NCBI GenBank assembly: GCA_050330195.1
Contig: JBHJOB010000035.1
Span: forward strand, 41,437 to 105,436
DNA length: 64,000 bases
Source of the DNA: JAHQVI01 sp050330195
GTDB lineage: Bacteria; Pseudomonadota; Alphaproteobacteria; Rhizobiales; Rhodomicrobiaceae
Direction: 5' to 3'
A program made the translations under genes and the position numbers. How positions within the stretch are numbered: position 1 is the stretch's first letter; every line of letters starts with the position of its first letter. Of the stretch, positions 42,940 to 51,905 are shown piece after piece. The notes beneath the pieces are model-generated. The model had not been told where the DNA came from. It did no database searches and saw only the letters and a program-made list of their open reading frames with translations.

Positions 42940-44331
42940 CTAAAGCGTCGCCACCGTTGTTTGCGGCGATTCTTCCACCCCGATACGGTCGCGGCGCAGG
43001 CGTTCCGCGATCAGGAACGCCAGTTCGATGGCCTGACTGGCGTTGAGGCGCGGATCGCAATGCGTGTGATAGCGGTCGGACAGGTCCGTGTCGGTGATGA
43101 GCTGAGCGCCGCCGGTGCATTCGGTGACGTTCTTGCCCGTCATCTCCACATGCAGTCCGCCCGGATAGGAACCCTCCGCGCGGTGAATGTCGAAGAAGTT
43201 CTCCACCTCCTTCAGCACCAGATCGAACGGACGCGTCTTGTAGCCGCTTCCAGCCTTGATGGTGTTGCCGTGCATCGGATCGCAGGACCAGACGACCTTG
43301 CGGCCCTCCCGCTCCACAGCCCGGATGAGGCCGGGGAGATGATCGCCGACCTTGTCCGCGCCGAAACGCGCGATCAGCGTCAGGCGGCCCGGCTCGTTCT
43401 TCGGGTTGAGCGCGTCGATCAGCTTGAGCAACTCGTCAGGCTGAAGCGAGGGACCGCATTTCAGCCCGATCGGGTTCTGTATTCCGCGCGCATATTCGAC
43501 ATGCGCATGGTCGAGCTGGCGGGTGCGGTCGCCGATCCAGATGAAATGTCCCGACGTCGCGTACCAGCGTCCGCTGGTGGAGTCGACGCGGGTCAGAGCT
43601 TCTTCATAACCAAGCAGCAGCGCTTCGTGGCTGGTGTAGAAGCTGGTCGAGCGCAATTCGCGCAGGCTCTCCGAGGTCAGGCCGCAGGCGCGCATGAAGG
43701 TCAGGCTCTCGCTGATCCGGTCGGCCAGCTCCTGATATTTGTGTCCCGCCGGGCTGTCGGACAGGAAGCCCATATTCCACTGATGCACACGCTCCAGATC
43801 GGCAAAACCGCCCTGTGCGAAGGCGCGCAGCAGATTGAGCGTCGCCGCCGACTGACGGTAGGCGCTGAGCAGGCGCTGGGGATCGGGCGTGCGGGCGTCC
43901 GGCGTGAAGGCAATGTCGTTGATGATGTCGCCACGATAGCTGGGCAACTCGACCTCGCCCTGCTTCTCGGTCGGCGCGGAACGCGGCTTGGCGAACTGGC
44001 CCGCAATCCGGCCAATCTTGACCACCGGGCAACCGCCGGCATAGGTGAGGACGACCGCCATCTGCAGAAAGGCGCGAAAGAAGTCCCGGATCGTGTCGCC
44101 GCGATGCTCGGCAAAGCTTTCCGCGCAGTCCCCGCCCTGCAACAGAAATGCCCGCCCCTCGGCTGCTTCCGCCAGTTCCTGCTGCAACTCGCGCGCTTCA
44201 CCTGCAAAAACCAGCGGGGGGAAGGTCGCGAGTTCGGATTCGACGGTTTTCAACGCAGTTTCATCGGGGTAGACCGGGGTTTGCTGCACGGGCAGTGCGC
44301 GCCAGCTATCCGGGGTCCATGAGCGGGTCAT
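42940..44331 (-). CDS. 3-deoxy-7-phosphoheptulonate synthase, class II
   Basis: Encodes 463 residues of a plant-type (class II) DAHP synthase, the first enzyme of the shikimate pathway, joining phosphoenolpyruvate and erythrose 4-phosphate. Characteristic stretches are FLLQGGDCAESFAEH, GQFAKPRSAPTE, GHFIWIGDRTRQLDHAHVEY and VVWSCDPMHGNT. The cysteine of GGDCAE and the histidine of DPMHGN are metal ligands in known structures. Length is typical. Aromatic amino acids probably control it by feedback; no attenuator is seen upstream. Confidence 0.95.
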   Translation of the reverse strand: MTRSWTPDSWRALPVQQTPVYPDETALKTVESELATFPPLVFAGEARELQQELAEAAEGRAFLLQGGDCAESFAEHRGDTIRDFFRAFLQMAVVLTYAGGCPVVKIGRIAGQFAKPRSAPTEKQGEVELPSYRGDIINDIAFTPDARTPDPQRLLSAYRQSAATLNLLRAFAQGGFADLERVHQWNMGFLSDSPAGHKYQELADRISESLTFMRACGLTSESLRELRSTSFYTSHEALLLGYEEALTRVDSTSGRWYATSGHFIWIGDRTRQLDHAHVEYARGIQNPIGLKCGPSLQPDELLKLIDALNPKNEPGRLTLIARFGADKVGDHLPGLIRAVEREGRKVVWSCDPMHGNTIKAGSGYKTRPFDLVLKEVENFFDIHRAEGSYPGGLHVEMTGKNVTECTGGAQLITDTDLSDRYHTHCDPRLNASQAIELAFLIAERLRRDRIGVEESPQTTVATL

Positions 44332-44721
44332 GGTCAGGCTCCTTGCGAGACGAGGCTACAGCGGAAATGGCCAGGCGGGCGAACGTGTCTGCGCACGGGG
44401 TCCGTACCGGCCGGAAGTCCAGACTTTATAGGCGATGCCGGCCAGAATGGCTAGTGGAGCGAATTTGGTATTTGAGGCCCGGTCGCGGCCAGGCCACGCA
44501 AGAGCGCCCGAGCGGAGCCGTCCAGTCCGCGCGGGCGAAGCGGTGAAGGGAAACTGCGTCAGAGATGTCATCCTGACTGGCTCGCTATGCCTTGCGGGGA
44601 TAAAACCGATTTGCGCAGAACCGTCTTGATTCTTGTCATTGCCATATGCAGGAAACGCGATATTCAGCCAGAACCTTTACCACCAACCCAGTCTTTGTAA
44701 CAGACTCACCAGCGGGCCCTC
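44332..44721. other. Intergenic region of 390 bases
   Basis: Holds the divergent promoters of DAHP synthase and the VIT1-like gene. A minus-strand frame at 44356-44571 contains a short hydrophobic stretch but no good ribosome site and is not listed as a gene. No RNA structure recognised. Confidence 0.4.
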
Positions 44722-45450
44722 ATGCCAGACCGACATCTCGAACACAGCCATGATCCAAAGCAGATTGCCGAAAGGCTGGCGCGCGGCCCCTCGGTCAGCT
44801 ACCTGCGCGACTGGGTCTATGGCGGCATCGACGGAGCGATCACCAATTTCGCCATCGTCGCCGGGGCGGTCGGGGCTGACTTGTCCACGCGCGTCGTCCT
44901 GATCCTCGGCGTCGTCAACATCCTGGCGGACGGCTTTTCGATGGCGGCGGCGAATTTCTCCAGCACGCGCACCGAGATCGAGGAATATCAGCACATGCGC
45001 ACCATGGAGGAGCGCCACATCGCGCTCAATCCGGACGGCGAACGCGAGGAAGTACGGCAGATCTACCGGGCGAAAGGCTTCAGCGGACAGACACTCGACG
45101 GAGCGGTCAAGGTCATCACCTCCGAAAAGCAGCGCTGGATCGACACGATGATGACCGAGGAACATGGTCTGCCGGTTGTCTCGCGCTCACCGCTGAAGGC
45201 TGCAATCGTCACGTTTTTTGCCTTCTTACTATGCGGTCTGGTGCCTATCGCGCCATTTGCTTTCGGATTGAGCTACGCCGGCGCCTATTCTTTTGCCATG
45301 ACGGCAATAGTGTTTCTCGCCATCGGCTCGGTCCGCTCCCTCTGGTCGCCAAGACCTTGGTGGCGCACGGGAATTGAGACTCTCACCATTGGTGCGATTG
45401 CTGCGCTCGTCGCTTACGCAGCAGGTGATTTTTTAGGAAAATTAATCTAA
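44722..45450 (+). CDS. VIT1/CCC1 family metal transporter
   Basis: Encodes 242 residues with an N-terminal amphipathic region and five predicted membrane helices. The family motif DWVYGGIDGAITNFAIVAGA and the charged segment after helix 2 (STRTEIEEYQHMRTMEERHI) match vacuolar iron transporter-like proteins, which move Fe2+ or Mn2+ out of the cytoplasm. Unlike rhizobial MbfA, there is no N-terminal ferritin-like domain, so it is the simple form. No iron-responsive regulatory site is recognised upstream. Confidence 0.9.
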   Translation: MPDRHLEHSHDPKQIAERLARGPSVSYLRDWVYGGIDGAITNFAIVAGAVGADLSTRVVLILGVVNILADGFSMAAANFSSTRTEIEEYQHMRTMEERHIALNPDGEREEVRQIYRAKGFSGQTLDGAVKVITSEKQRWIDTMMTEEHGLPVVSRSPLKAAIVTFFAFLLCGLVPIAPFAFGLSYAGAYSFAMTAIVFLAIGSVRSLWSPRPWWRTGIETLTIGAIAALVAYAAGDFLGKLI

Positions 45451-45462
45451 GATATATGAATT

Positions 45463-45484
45463 GATCACTTGGAGCGTGATCTTT
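45463..45484 (+). terminator. Possible weak terminator after the VIT1-like gene
   Basis: GATCAC and GTGATC form a 6-bp stem around a 7-base loop, followed by TTTG. The stem is short, so termination is uncertain. Confidence 0.35.
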
Positions 45485-45603
45485 GCGATTATAGCGTGCA
45501 TTCTGCTTTTGATGCCGCTTTCTCGAACAATTAGAGAACGTTAACAGTTATCGAGTCTTTGCCCTGCGTCCTTCGGCGCCGGAACGACTCCAGCGAGTAT
45601 CAC

Positions 45604-46809
45604 ATGGCGCTTGGCGAACCGAGCTTTACTCTTGGAATTGAAGAAGAATACCTTCTTGTAGACCGGCACTCCCGCAACCTGATATTCGATCCGCCGCAGG
45701 ATCTCCTGACCGACTGTGAGGCGGTTCTCAGCGAACTGGGCGGACAGGTCAGCCCCGAATACATGCGCTCGCAGATCGAGGTCGCGACGCCGGTATGCCG
45801 CTCGCTCAAGGATGCGCGCGCCGACCTTGCGCGGCTTCGCGCGACGATCGCGGTTTGCGCGGGCCGCTACGGACTTGCGCCGATCGCCTCCTCGACGCAT
45901 CCCTTCGCCGAATGGGACAAGCAGCAGCATACGGACAAGGAGCGTTACAATGTCCTTGCCGCCGATCTACAGATGATCGCCCAGCGGATGCTGATCAGCG
46001 GCATGCATGTCCATGTCGGCATCGAGGATGACGATCTGCGCATCGACATCATGAATCAGGCCAGCTACTTCCTCCCGCATCTCCTGGCGCTCTCGACATC
46101 CTCGCCCTTCTGGCGCGGGCGCATGACGGGCCTCAAATCCTACCGCATGTCGATATTCGACGAATTGCCGCGCACGGGCCTACCGGAAAACTTTGCCAGC
46201 CACGCGCAATATGAGCGCACGATCGAGGTGCTGATCAACGCCAATCTCATCGAGGACGCCACGAAGATCTGGTGGGATCTGCGGCCCTCCGCGCGCTTTC
46301 CGACGCTGGAGATGCGGATCACGGACATCTGCCCGCTGCTTGAAGACGGCATTGCCATCGCCGGTCTCTATCTGTGCATCTGCCGCATGCTTTACCGGCT
46401 GCGCAGCCACAATCAGCGCTGGCGGTCCTATTCGGCCTTCCTGATCCGGGAAAACCGCTGGCGGGCGCAGCGCTACGGCACGGCGAACGGCCTCGTGGAT
46501 TTCGGCAAGAGCGAACTCGTCACCTTCGCGGAATTGCTGGAGGAAATACTCGAACTTGTGCGCGAGGACGCCGAGGCGCTGGATTGCGTGAACGAAATCG
46601 CGTCCTGCCGCACGATCCTGCAGCGCGGCACCAGCGCGGAGCGGCAGATCGCCGTCTATGAAGCCGCGCTTGCATCGGGCATGGACTCACATAGCGCGCT
46701 GCAGATCGTCGTCGACTCCCTCATCGCCGACACGGTCGAGGGGACAGCGGCGCAGAACAATATCCGGCTGACGCTGACAAGCTCTGCCCTGACGATGAAT
46801 GGCGTCTGA
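45604..46809 (+). CDS. ybdK: Carboxylate-amine ligase, YbdK / GCS2 family
   Basis: Encodes 401 residues of the glutamate-cysteine ligase type 2 fold. The N-terminal FTLGIEEEYLLVD is the family signature (metal-binding glutamates), followed by ISGMHVHVGIEDDDLRIDIM and LEMRITDICPLLEDGIAIAG. YbdK in E. coli has weak gamma-glutamylcysteine synthetase activity; the real role is unknown. The ATG at 45604 starts the conserved region. The gene seems to be alone on its transcript. Confidence 0.9.
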   Translation: MALGEPSFTLGIEEEYLLVDRHSRNLIFDPPQDLLTDCEAVLSELGGQVSPEYMRSQIEVATPVCRSLKDARADLARLRATIAVCAGRYGLAPIASSTHPFAEWDKQQHTDKERYNVLAADLQMIAQRMLISGMHVHVGIEDDDLRIDIMNQASYFLPHLLALSTSSPFWRGRMTGLKSYRMSIFDELPRTGLPENFASHAQYERTIEVLINANLIEDATKIWWDLRPSARFPTLEMRITDICPLLEDGIAIAGLYLCICRMLYRLRSHNQRWRSYSAFLIRENRWRAQRYGTANGLVDFGKSELVTFAELLEEILELVREDAEALDCVNEIASCRTILQRGTSAERQIAVYEAALASGMDSHSALQIVVDSLIADTVEGTAAQNNIRLTLTSSALTMNGV

Positions 46810-46833
46810 CAGTCCGTATGCGCCGGCAGCCGC

Positions 46834-47220
46834 TCACGCGATTTCAGGCTGCCGCGCCCCGGATCTGGTTTCCTGGCGAAGCGCGATCCATGTCCAGACG
46901 CTGCCGAGAAAATCCACCAGCCCGAACAGGATCAGGATGGGCGGCGCGAATTTCAGCAGCACGAACGCCACGAAGATGAACAGCACGGACATGCGCACGG
47001 GAACGGTGGCGATGAAAAACGGCCGCAACTCCGAGCGCGCCGCCATGGAATAGTAGATCCCCAGTACAGTGGTGAGCACGCCGACGATGCGTATCCAGAC
47101 TTCATCCGTTGCCGGCACTCCCAGGCTCGCCAGCACGAGATTGGGCGCAACGACAAGCACGACGCCCAGCAGAAGCAGGTAAAACGCGAAGAATAAAACC
47201 GTTTTTGCTGAATAAGACAT
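46834..47220 (-). CDS. Small multi-pass membrane protein, hypothetical
   Basis: Encodes 128 residues with four predicted helices, for example VLFFAFYLLLLGVVLVVAP and a central VGVLTTVLGIYYSMAA. No named family recognised. The ATG at 47220 places the first helix near the N-terminus; the frame opens 15 codons earlier. Convergent with ybdK and upstream of nothing on its strand, so it stands alone. Confidence 0.7.
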   Translation of the reverse strand: MSYSAKTVLFFAFYLLLLGVVLVVAPNLVLASLGVPATDEVWIRIVGVLTTVLGIYYSMAARSELRPFFIATVPVRMSVLFIFVAFVLLKFAPPILILFGLVDFLGSVWTWIALRQETRSGARQPEIA

Positions 47221-47360
47221 GGTGAAACCCGTTCCATTGCCGAAAAACGGGGCCAAGTCTACCACATATAGCTGCGATCAACACGTCCCACTTGTTGCGC
47301 CGGGGCGATACATGCCGCCGCGATCGCGCGAGATCTGCCGGGCGCCTTGGGTTTGGACGG

Positions 47361-48119
47361 TCAAGCGAGATTGAGGCTCATGCCGCCATCGACCATGATG
47401 CCTTCGCCCGTTGTGTAGGCGCTGTCGTCGCTCGCAAGGAAGAGCGCGACGCGGGCGACTTCCTCCGGCTTGCCGAAGCGGCGCATCGGCATCTGCGCGA
47501 GCAGCGATTTCGACACTTGCGGATGATCCGTATACCGCCCTGTCATCGCGGTCGGAATGAAGCCGGGGCACATGTAGTTGACACGGATGTCATAGGGCGC
47601 GAATTCGACGGCGAGACTGCGCGACAGCCCGGCAATGGCGGCCTTGGCGGTCGAATAGGCGGAAAGCTGGCGCAGATGCTGCGTCGCCATGATCGAGGAG
47701 AGGTTGACGACGGCAGCGCCCTTCGCGGCGGTCAGCAGCGCCAGGCAGGCGCGCGTCATGCGGATCGTGCCCCAAAGATGCGGGTTCAGCACGTTCTCCC
47801 AGTCGGCGTCCTCCATATGGCGGAAATCGGCGCGCATCAGGTTGCCGGCATTGTTGACGAGCGCATGGAGCTTGCCGCTGACGCTTCCCGCCGCTTCGGC
47901 CATCGCACGGACGTCATTCTCGACGGTCACGTCACCGCGCACGAAGGAGGCGCGCCCGCCGGATCCGGTGATTTCGCCCGCAACGGTCTCGATGGCCTCG
48001 GCGTTCAGGTCGGCGAGCACCACATGCGCGCCCTCCGCCGCGAACAGCTTCGCCATCGCCTGCCCCAGCCCGCCGCCAGCGCCCGTGATCAGCGCGACCC
48101 TGTCCTGCAAACGCCCCAT
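47361..48119 (-). CDS. Short-chain dehydrogenase/reductase (SDR)
   Basis: Encodes 252 residues of a classical SDR. The nucleotide-binding motif is TGAGGGLGQ, the structural NNAGN is intact, and the catalytic Ser in NLSSIMATQ with YSTAK (Tyr-x-x-x-Lys) completes the tetrad. The aspartate ending strand 2 (VVLADLNAE) predicts NAD preference. Substrate unknown; sequence resembles 3-oxoacyl-ACP reductase-like and alcohol-type SDRs. The ATG at 48119 fits the family; the frame upstream of it is not conserved. Confidence 0.9.
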   Translation of the reverse strand: MGRLQDRVALITGAGGGLGQAMAKLFAAEGAHVVLADLNAEAIETVAGEITGSGGRASFVRGDVTVENDVRAMAEAAGSVSGKLHALVNNAGNLMRADFRHMEDADWENVLNPHLWGTIRMTRACLALLTAAKGAAVVNLSSIMATQHLRQLSAYSTAKAAIAGLSRSLAVEFAPYDIRVNYMCPGFIPTAMTGRYTDHPQVSKSLLAQMPMRRFGKPEEVARVALFLASDDSAYTTGEGIMVDGGMSLNLA

Positions 48120-48336
48120 ATGCCGTCTCCGCCCGCGGGTAATGCAATGTTGTCGGATGAGAGTGCCTCGTGGTTTCGCACTGATGGCGCAGGCTGTCAA
48201 TCGGATGGTCCGGCGCTCGGATCGCAAAAGAACTCGGCCTGAGGCATTGGCGACTGTAAAACCGAACCGACCTTGCTATAAACGCCGTCGGCCGATCAAG
48301 GTACGATAACATTGATCTTCATGGGGGCATGGTTCG

Positions 48337-49914
48337 ATGCGGCGCGTAATCGTCGGAATTTTACTTTTCATTGCCTTTTCTCAACCAGCGCAAGCTCTGG
48401 ACAAGGACGCCATCTTCGAGCTGCGAAAGGCAAACGCGACTCTGATGAAGCTCCTGAAAGAAAAAAAACATGAAGAGGGGGTAGAACTCGCGCTCAAGAC
48501 GCTGAAGCAAGCAGAAGAAAAAAAGATTGGCAAGGGACATTTCGCTACACTGTCTGCGGGGTTTCATCTGGCTTCTTTTTATGAAGGACTGGAACGCTAT
48601 CAGGAAGCTGAGCAAATCCTGAAGCCGCGCCCGGAGCACGCCGAGAAGCGATACGGCCCGACGGATTCGGTTACACTATCGGCTATTGAAGATCTGGCAT
48701 TCTTTTATATGAGGCGCAAACGCCATGAGGAAGCTCTGCCGATCGTTGAAAAGTTGCTTGAGAGTCGCACGCAGGTAAGCGGAAACAAGCCTCATTCCGA
48801 TGTATTCAAGACCATGGGGGCTCTTGCGACGTGTTATGAGTGGTCAAAGCGACTTGACGATGCGGAAGCACTCTACAAACGCGGAATGACCCTTGCCGAT
48901 CAAAAGCTGGGGATCGCGCATCCGGACCGGCTTCGGAGCGTCCTCGACATCGCATCATTTTACTACCGGCAAAAGGATTTGACGCGAGCCGAGCCGCTGT
49001 ACGAACGCGCTCTGCAATACCACGAACAAAGTTTGGGGCGGTCTGATCCGAAGACACAGCATATCGTCGCGATCTTGGGGGGTGTGTATTATGAGCGGGG
49101 CCAGTATGCCAAGGCCGAAACGCTTTTACGCAGGAACTTCGAGGACGAGAAACGAGAGCACGGCGACAAACACCCGAATACGCTCCGTAGTATGAACAAT
49201 ATAGCGAGCGCTCTCGAAAAGCTTGGCCGATATGTTGAAGCCGAAGCTCTCTGGGCCGAAGCTCGCAATCTTGCCAAACAAGAGTTGAAGGAGGACGACA
49301 TGAATGCAGTCATCCTCGACTTCAACCTCGCAGAACTTTATCTGCGCGTAGGCCGCTACGATGAGGCGGAGCCGCTCTTCGCAAGCGCCATGGACAAGGT
49401 TGAAAAGGCATTCGGCAAGGACAGCTGGCTGTCATTCAGAGTGTGGAACAGCACGGCGGAGTTCTATTTTGCCAAGGGTCGCCTTGCCGAAGCACAGGAA
49501 CTGCTTGAGCGAACCTTTGAAAACCGGGAGCGTGTCTTCGGCAAGGAGAATCCTGAAACGTTGATCAGCGTCAACAGCCTGGCCGAGTTTCATTCGAGCC
49601 AAGGCGATTACGACAAGGCCGAGGAGTTTTTCAAGCGCGCCGTAGAGACACGGGAAAAAGTCCTGGGAAAGGACCATCCGGACACGCTCACGAGCCTGAA
49701 CGGCATGGCGGAGCATTATCTGCGTCAGGATCGTCATGCGGATGCTGAGCCGCTCTTGAAACGTGTGGTCTATGCTCGCAAGCGCGTGCTTGGGAAAACG
49801 CATCCCGATACGCTTGCGAGCGCGAACAATCTGAACGCGCCACTCGGGAAGAAAGACAAGCCCAAAAAAGCGGCGAAGCCCGCCCCCGCGTATCCGGCAG
49901 CGCCCCTGAAGTAG
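48337..49914 (+). CDS. Secreted tetratricopeptide-repeat protein
   Basis: Encodes 525 residues. A short signal peptide (VIVGILLFIAFSQPAQA) is followed by about ten TPR units of kinesin-light-chain type, roughly 42 residues apart, such as YYRQKDLTRAEPLYERALQY and LGKDHPDTLTSLNGMAEHYL. The C-terminal 25 residues are lysine/proline/alanine-rich. Probably a periplasmic protein-binding scaffold. The first 60 codons contain runs of eight A residues (around 48461 and 48520), possible sites of slippage. Codon use is slightly A/T-richer than its neighbours. Confidence 0.88.
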   Translation: MRRVIVGILLFIAFSQPAQALDKDAIFELRKANATLMKLLKEKKHEEGVELALKTLKQAEEKKIGKGHFATLSAGFHLASFYEGLERYQEAEQILKPRPEHAEKRYGPTDSVTLSAIEDLAFFYMRRKRHEEALPIVEKLLESRTQVSGNKPHSDVFKTMGALATCYEWSKRLDDAEALYKRGMTLADQKLGIAHPDRLRSVLDIASFYYRQKDLTRAEPLYERALQYHEQSLGRSDPKTQHIVAILGGVYYERGQYAKAETLLRRNFEDEKREHGDKHPNTLRSMNNIASALEKLGRYVEAEALWAEARNLAKQELKEDDMNAVILDFNLAELYLRVGRYDEAEPLFASAMDKVEKAFGKDSWLSFRVWNSTAEFYFAKGRLAEAQELLERTFENRERVFGKENPETLISVNSLAEFHSSQGDYDKAEEFFKRAVETREKVLGKDHPDTLTSLNGMAEHYLRQDRHADAEPLLKRVVYARKRVLGKTHPDTLASANNLNAPLGKKDKPKKAAKPAPAYPAAPLK

Positions 49915-49924
49915 CGCCTGGAAA

Positions 49925-49952
49925 CCGTCCGGGCCGCTGACAACCCGGACGG
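49925..49952. terminator. Strong stem-loop after the TPR gene
   Basis: CCGTCCGGG and CCCGGACGG form a perfect 9-bp stem with a 10-base loop, 11 bases after the stop codon. There is no T-tract, so it may protect the transcript end or act as a weak terminator. Confidence 0.5.
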
Positions 49953-50221
49953 CATTGCCGAAGCAGGCGACCGACGCATACAAAAAATCATTTCGGTCAG
50001 TTATAGACCGGTCGCCCTGCTTCGGACAGAGGACGGCGCAGCGCGGATACATGCTTCCAGGATTTTCACGGCAAGCCGAACACCCGTGCCGCTGCCGCGC
50101 ATCTCCTGCTTTGTCATTCGGGGCGGCTTCTGGTAAAGAATATTTGCTTCGCCGGTTCACTCCCGGCATCTTCGGGAAACCCTGGGCCTGGCATTTCGCG
50201 CCGCAGACGGAGACGCGTCTC

Positions 50222-51214
50222 ATGACGTCCGAAAAACCCCTCGTCATCGTCACAAGAAAACTGCCGCAGCCCGTCGAGGCGCGGATGCGCGAGCTGTTCG
50301 ACGCGCGCCTCAACGAGGACGACACGCCAATGACGCGGGACGATCTCGTGCGCGCCGTGCGGGAAGCGGCGATCCTCGTGCCCACAGTAACCGACCGAAT
50401 CGACCGTTCCGTGCTGTCGCAGGCCGGGCCGGATCTGAAGCTGATCGCCAATTTCGGCACCGGCGTCGACAATATCGACCTGGAGACCGCGCGCACGCGC
50501 GGCATCATCGTCACCAACACGCCGGGCGTGCTGACCGAAGACACCGCCGACATGACGATGGCGCTCATCCTCGCGGTTCCGCGCAGGCTGTCGGAAGGCG
50601 CGCAGTTTCTCGAAAGCGGCGCCAATGACTGGCGCGGCTGGTCGCCGACATGGATGCTCGGCCACCGGATTTACGGCAAGAAGCTCGGCATTATCGGCAT
50701 GGGCCGGATCGGGCAGGCCGTCGCGCGGCGGGCGAAAGCCTTCGGGCTGAGCATCAACTATCACAACCGGCGGCGTGTGCCCTCCGAGGTCGAAGCCGAA
50801 CTCGGGGCAACCTACTGGGAGAGCCTCGACCAGATGCTGGCCCATGTCGACATCGTATCGGTGAACTGCCCGCACACACCGGCGACCTATCATCTGCTTT
50901 CGGCACGGCGTCTCGCCCTGCTGCAGCCGACCGCCTATATCGTCAACACGGCGCGCGGCGAGGTGATCGACGAGAACGCGCTGGCGCGGCTGATTGAGAC
51001 GGGCGCGATCGCCGGTGCGGGGCTCGACGTGTTCGAGCATGAGCCGGCGATCAATCCGCGCCTTTTGCGCAACAAGAATGTGGTCGCGCTGCCACATATG
51101 GGCTCGGCAACTGTTGAAGGCCGCATCGATATGGGCGAAAAGGTCATCATCAACGTGAAGACATTCCTCGACGGGCACAACCCGCCCGACCGCGTCTATC
51201 CGGCGATGTTCTAG
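50222..51214 (+). CDS. Glyoxylate/hydroxypyruvate reductase-type 2-hydroxyacid dehydrogenase
   Basis: Encodes 330 residues. The NAD(P) motif is GIIGMGRIGQAVARRAKAFG, substrate and catalytic residues lie in NFGTGVDNID, VNTARGEVIDE and ALPHMGSATVEGR. The latter resembles the paralogue at 24620-25585 (LLPHLGSATVEAR). Length and sequence match glyoxylate reductases (GyaR type) of Hyphomicrobiales. The frame is open for another 89 codons upstream, but the ATG at 50222 begins the conserved part. A family B repeat follows the stop codon at once. Confidence 0.9.
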   Translation: MTSEKPLVIVTRKLPQPVEARMRELFDARLNEDDTPMTRDDLVRAVREAAILVPTVTDRIDRSVLSQAGPDLKLIANFGTGVDNIDLETARTRGIIVTNTPGVLTEDTADMTMALILAVPRRLSEGAQFLESGANDWRGWSPTWMLGHRIYGKKLGIIGMGRIGQAVARRAKAFGLSINYHNRRRVPSEVEAELGATYWESLDQMLAHVDIVSVNCPHTPATYHLLSARRLALLQPTAYIVNTARGEVIDENALARLIETGAIAGAGLDVFEHEPAINPRLLRNKNVVALPHMGSATVEGRIDMGEKVIINVKTFLDGHNPPDRVYPAMF

Positions 51215-51280
51215 TGCGATTATCCGATAAAGATGGATGCCATTTCTTTCGGAAAATCGAGCTTGAAGCAAACTATCGAA
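51215..51280 (+). repeat. Family B repeat, copy 3
   Basis: Reads tgcgattatccgataaagat, ggatgccatttctttcggaa and aaatcgagcttgaagcaaac. The internal hairpin seen in copies 1 and 2 is absent. It starts at the stop codon of the preceding dehydrogenase. Confidence 0.65.
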
Positions 51281-51388
51281 ACCCGAACGGAGGTTACATC
51301 CGTCGTCAGGTGAACTTGCATACATGAAGGTTTTCGGTCAGTTTTCGGACGCCTTGGACGGCGTTCGGCCTAGGGAGTTTGGGGCGCG

Positions 51389-51829
51389 ATGACGGCATCG
51401 ATTCTGCTAGATGCGATGGTGAATACGGGGAACAAGATCGACAATCTCTGGTCGATGTATATCGTCGTGCATCTGGGATTGTTCTGGTTCTTCTTTCTGG
51501 TTCACCGACCGCTGCTGCTGATCGAACGGGCGGTGGCCCTGTTCGCCTATGGCGTGTTCGCCTTCATCAACGGCAATGCGCTGCTGTCGTCCTACAAATT
51601 GCTTGAAGCGCTACGGCGGGATCTGTTGGGTGGCTTTGCCAGCGAAATGACGCAGACGCCCGCGACGCTGGAGACCATTGCCGCCGCCTTTTTCGGCAGC
51701 CGTGACGAGTTGATTTTCATCACGCATCTGGGCGCGTTCACGGTCGTGGCGCTGTTCCTGATCTTCCGCAATGTGCTCATCCGGCGCCATGCGCGAGCGT
51801 TTCCCGCACACGCTCCGGGCAACGGCTAA
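51389..51829 (+). CDS. Membrane protein, hypothetical
   Basis: Encodes 146 residues with three predicted helices: YIVVHLGLFWFFFLV, ALFAYGVFAFINGNALL and THLGAFTVVALFLIFRNVLI. No recognised family. The arrangement of an aromatic-rich first helix and a basic C-terminal tail is unremarkable. It is convergent with the subtilase gene, 76 bases away, and follows the family B repeat. Confidence 0.7.
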   Translation: MTASILLDAMVNTGNKIDNLWSMYIVVHLGLFWFFFLVHRPLLLIERAVALFAYGVFAFINGNALLSSYKLLEALRRDLLGGFASEMTQTPATLETIAAAFFGSRDELIFITHLGAFTVVALFLIFRNVLIRRHARAFPAHAPGNG

Positions 51830-51905
51830 GCGCCAGATCAGGTCTTGCGAGAACGCTCCCGATCTGGCTTGTCAGGGTTCTTTTATTCCGAAGAGCGACG
51901 CCCGT

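Noticed and set aside
44356..44571. 71-codon minus-strand frame with a short hydrophobic stretch
   Set aside because: No ribosome site and no conservation evidence; it lies in the DAHP synthase promoter region.
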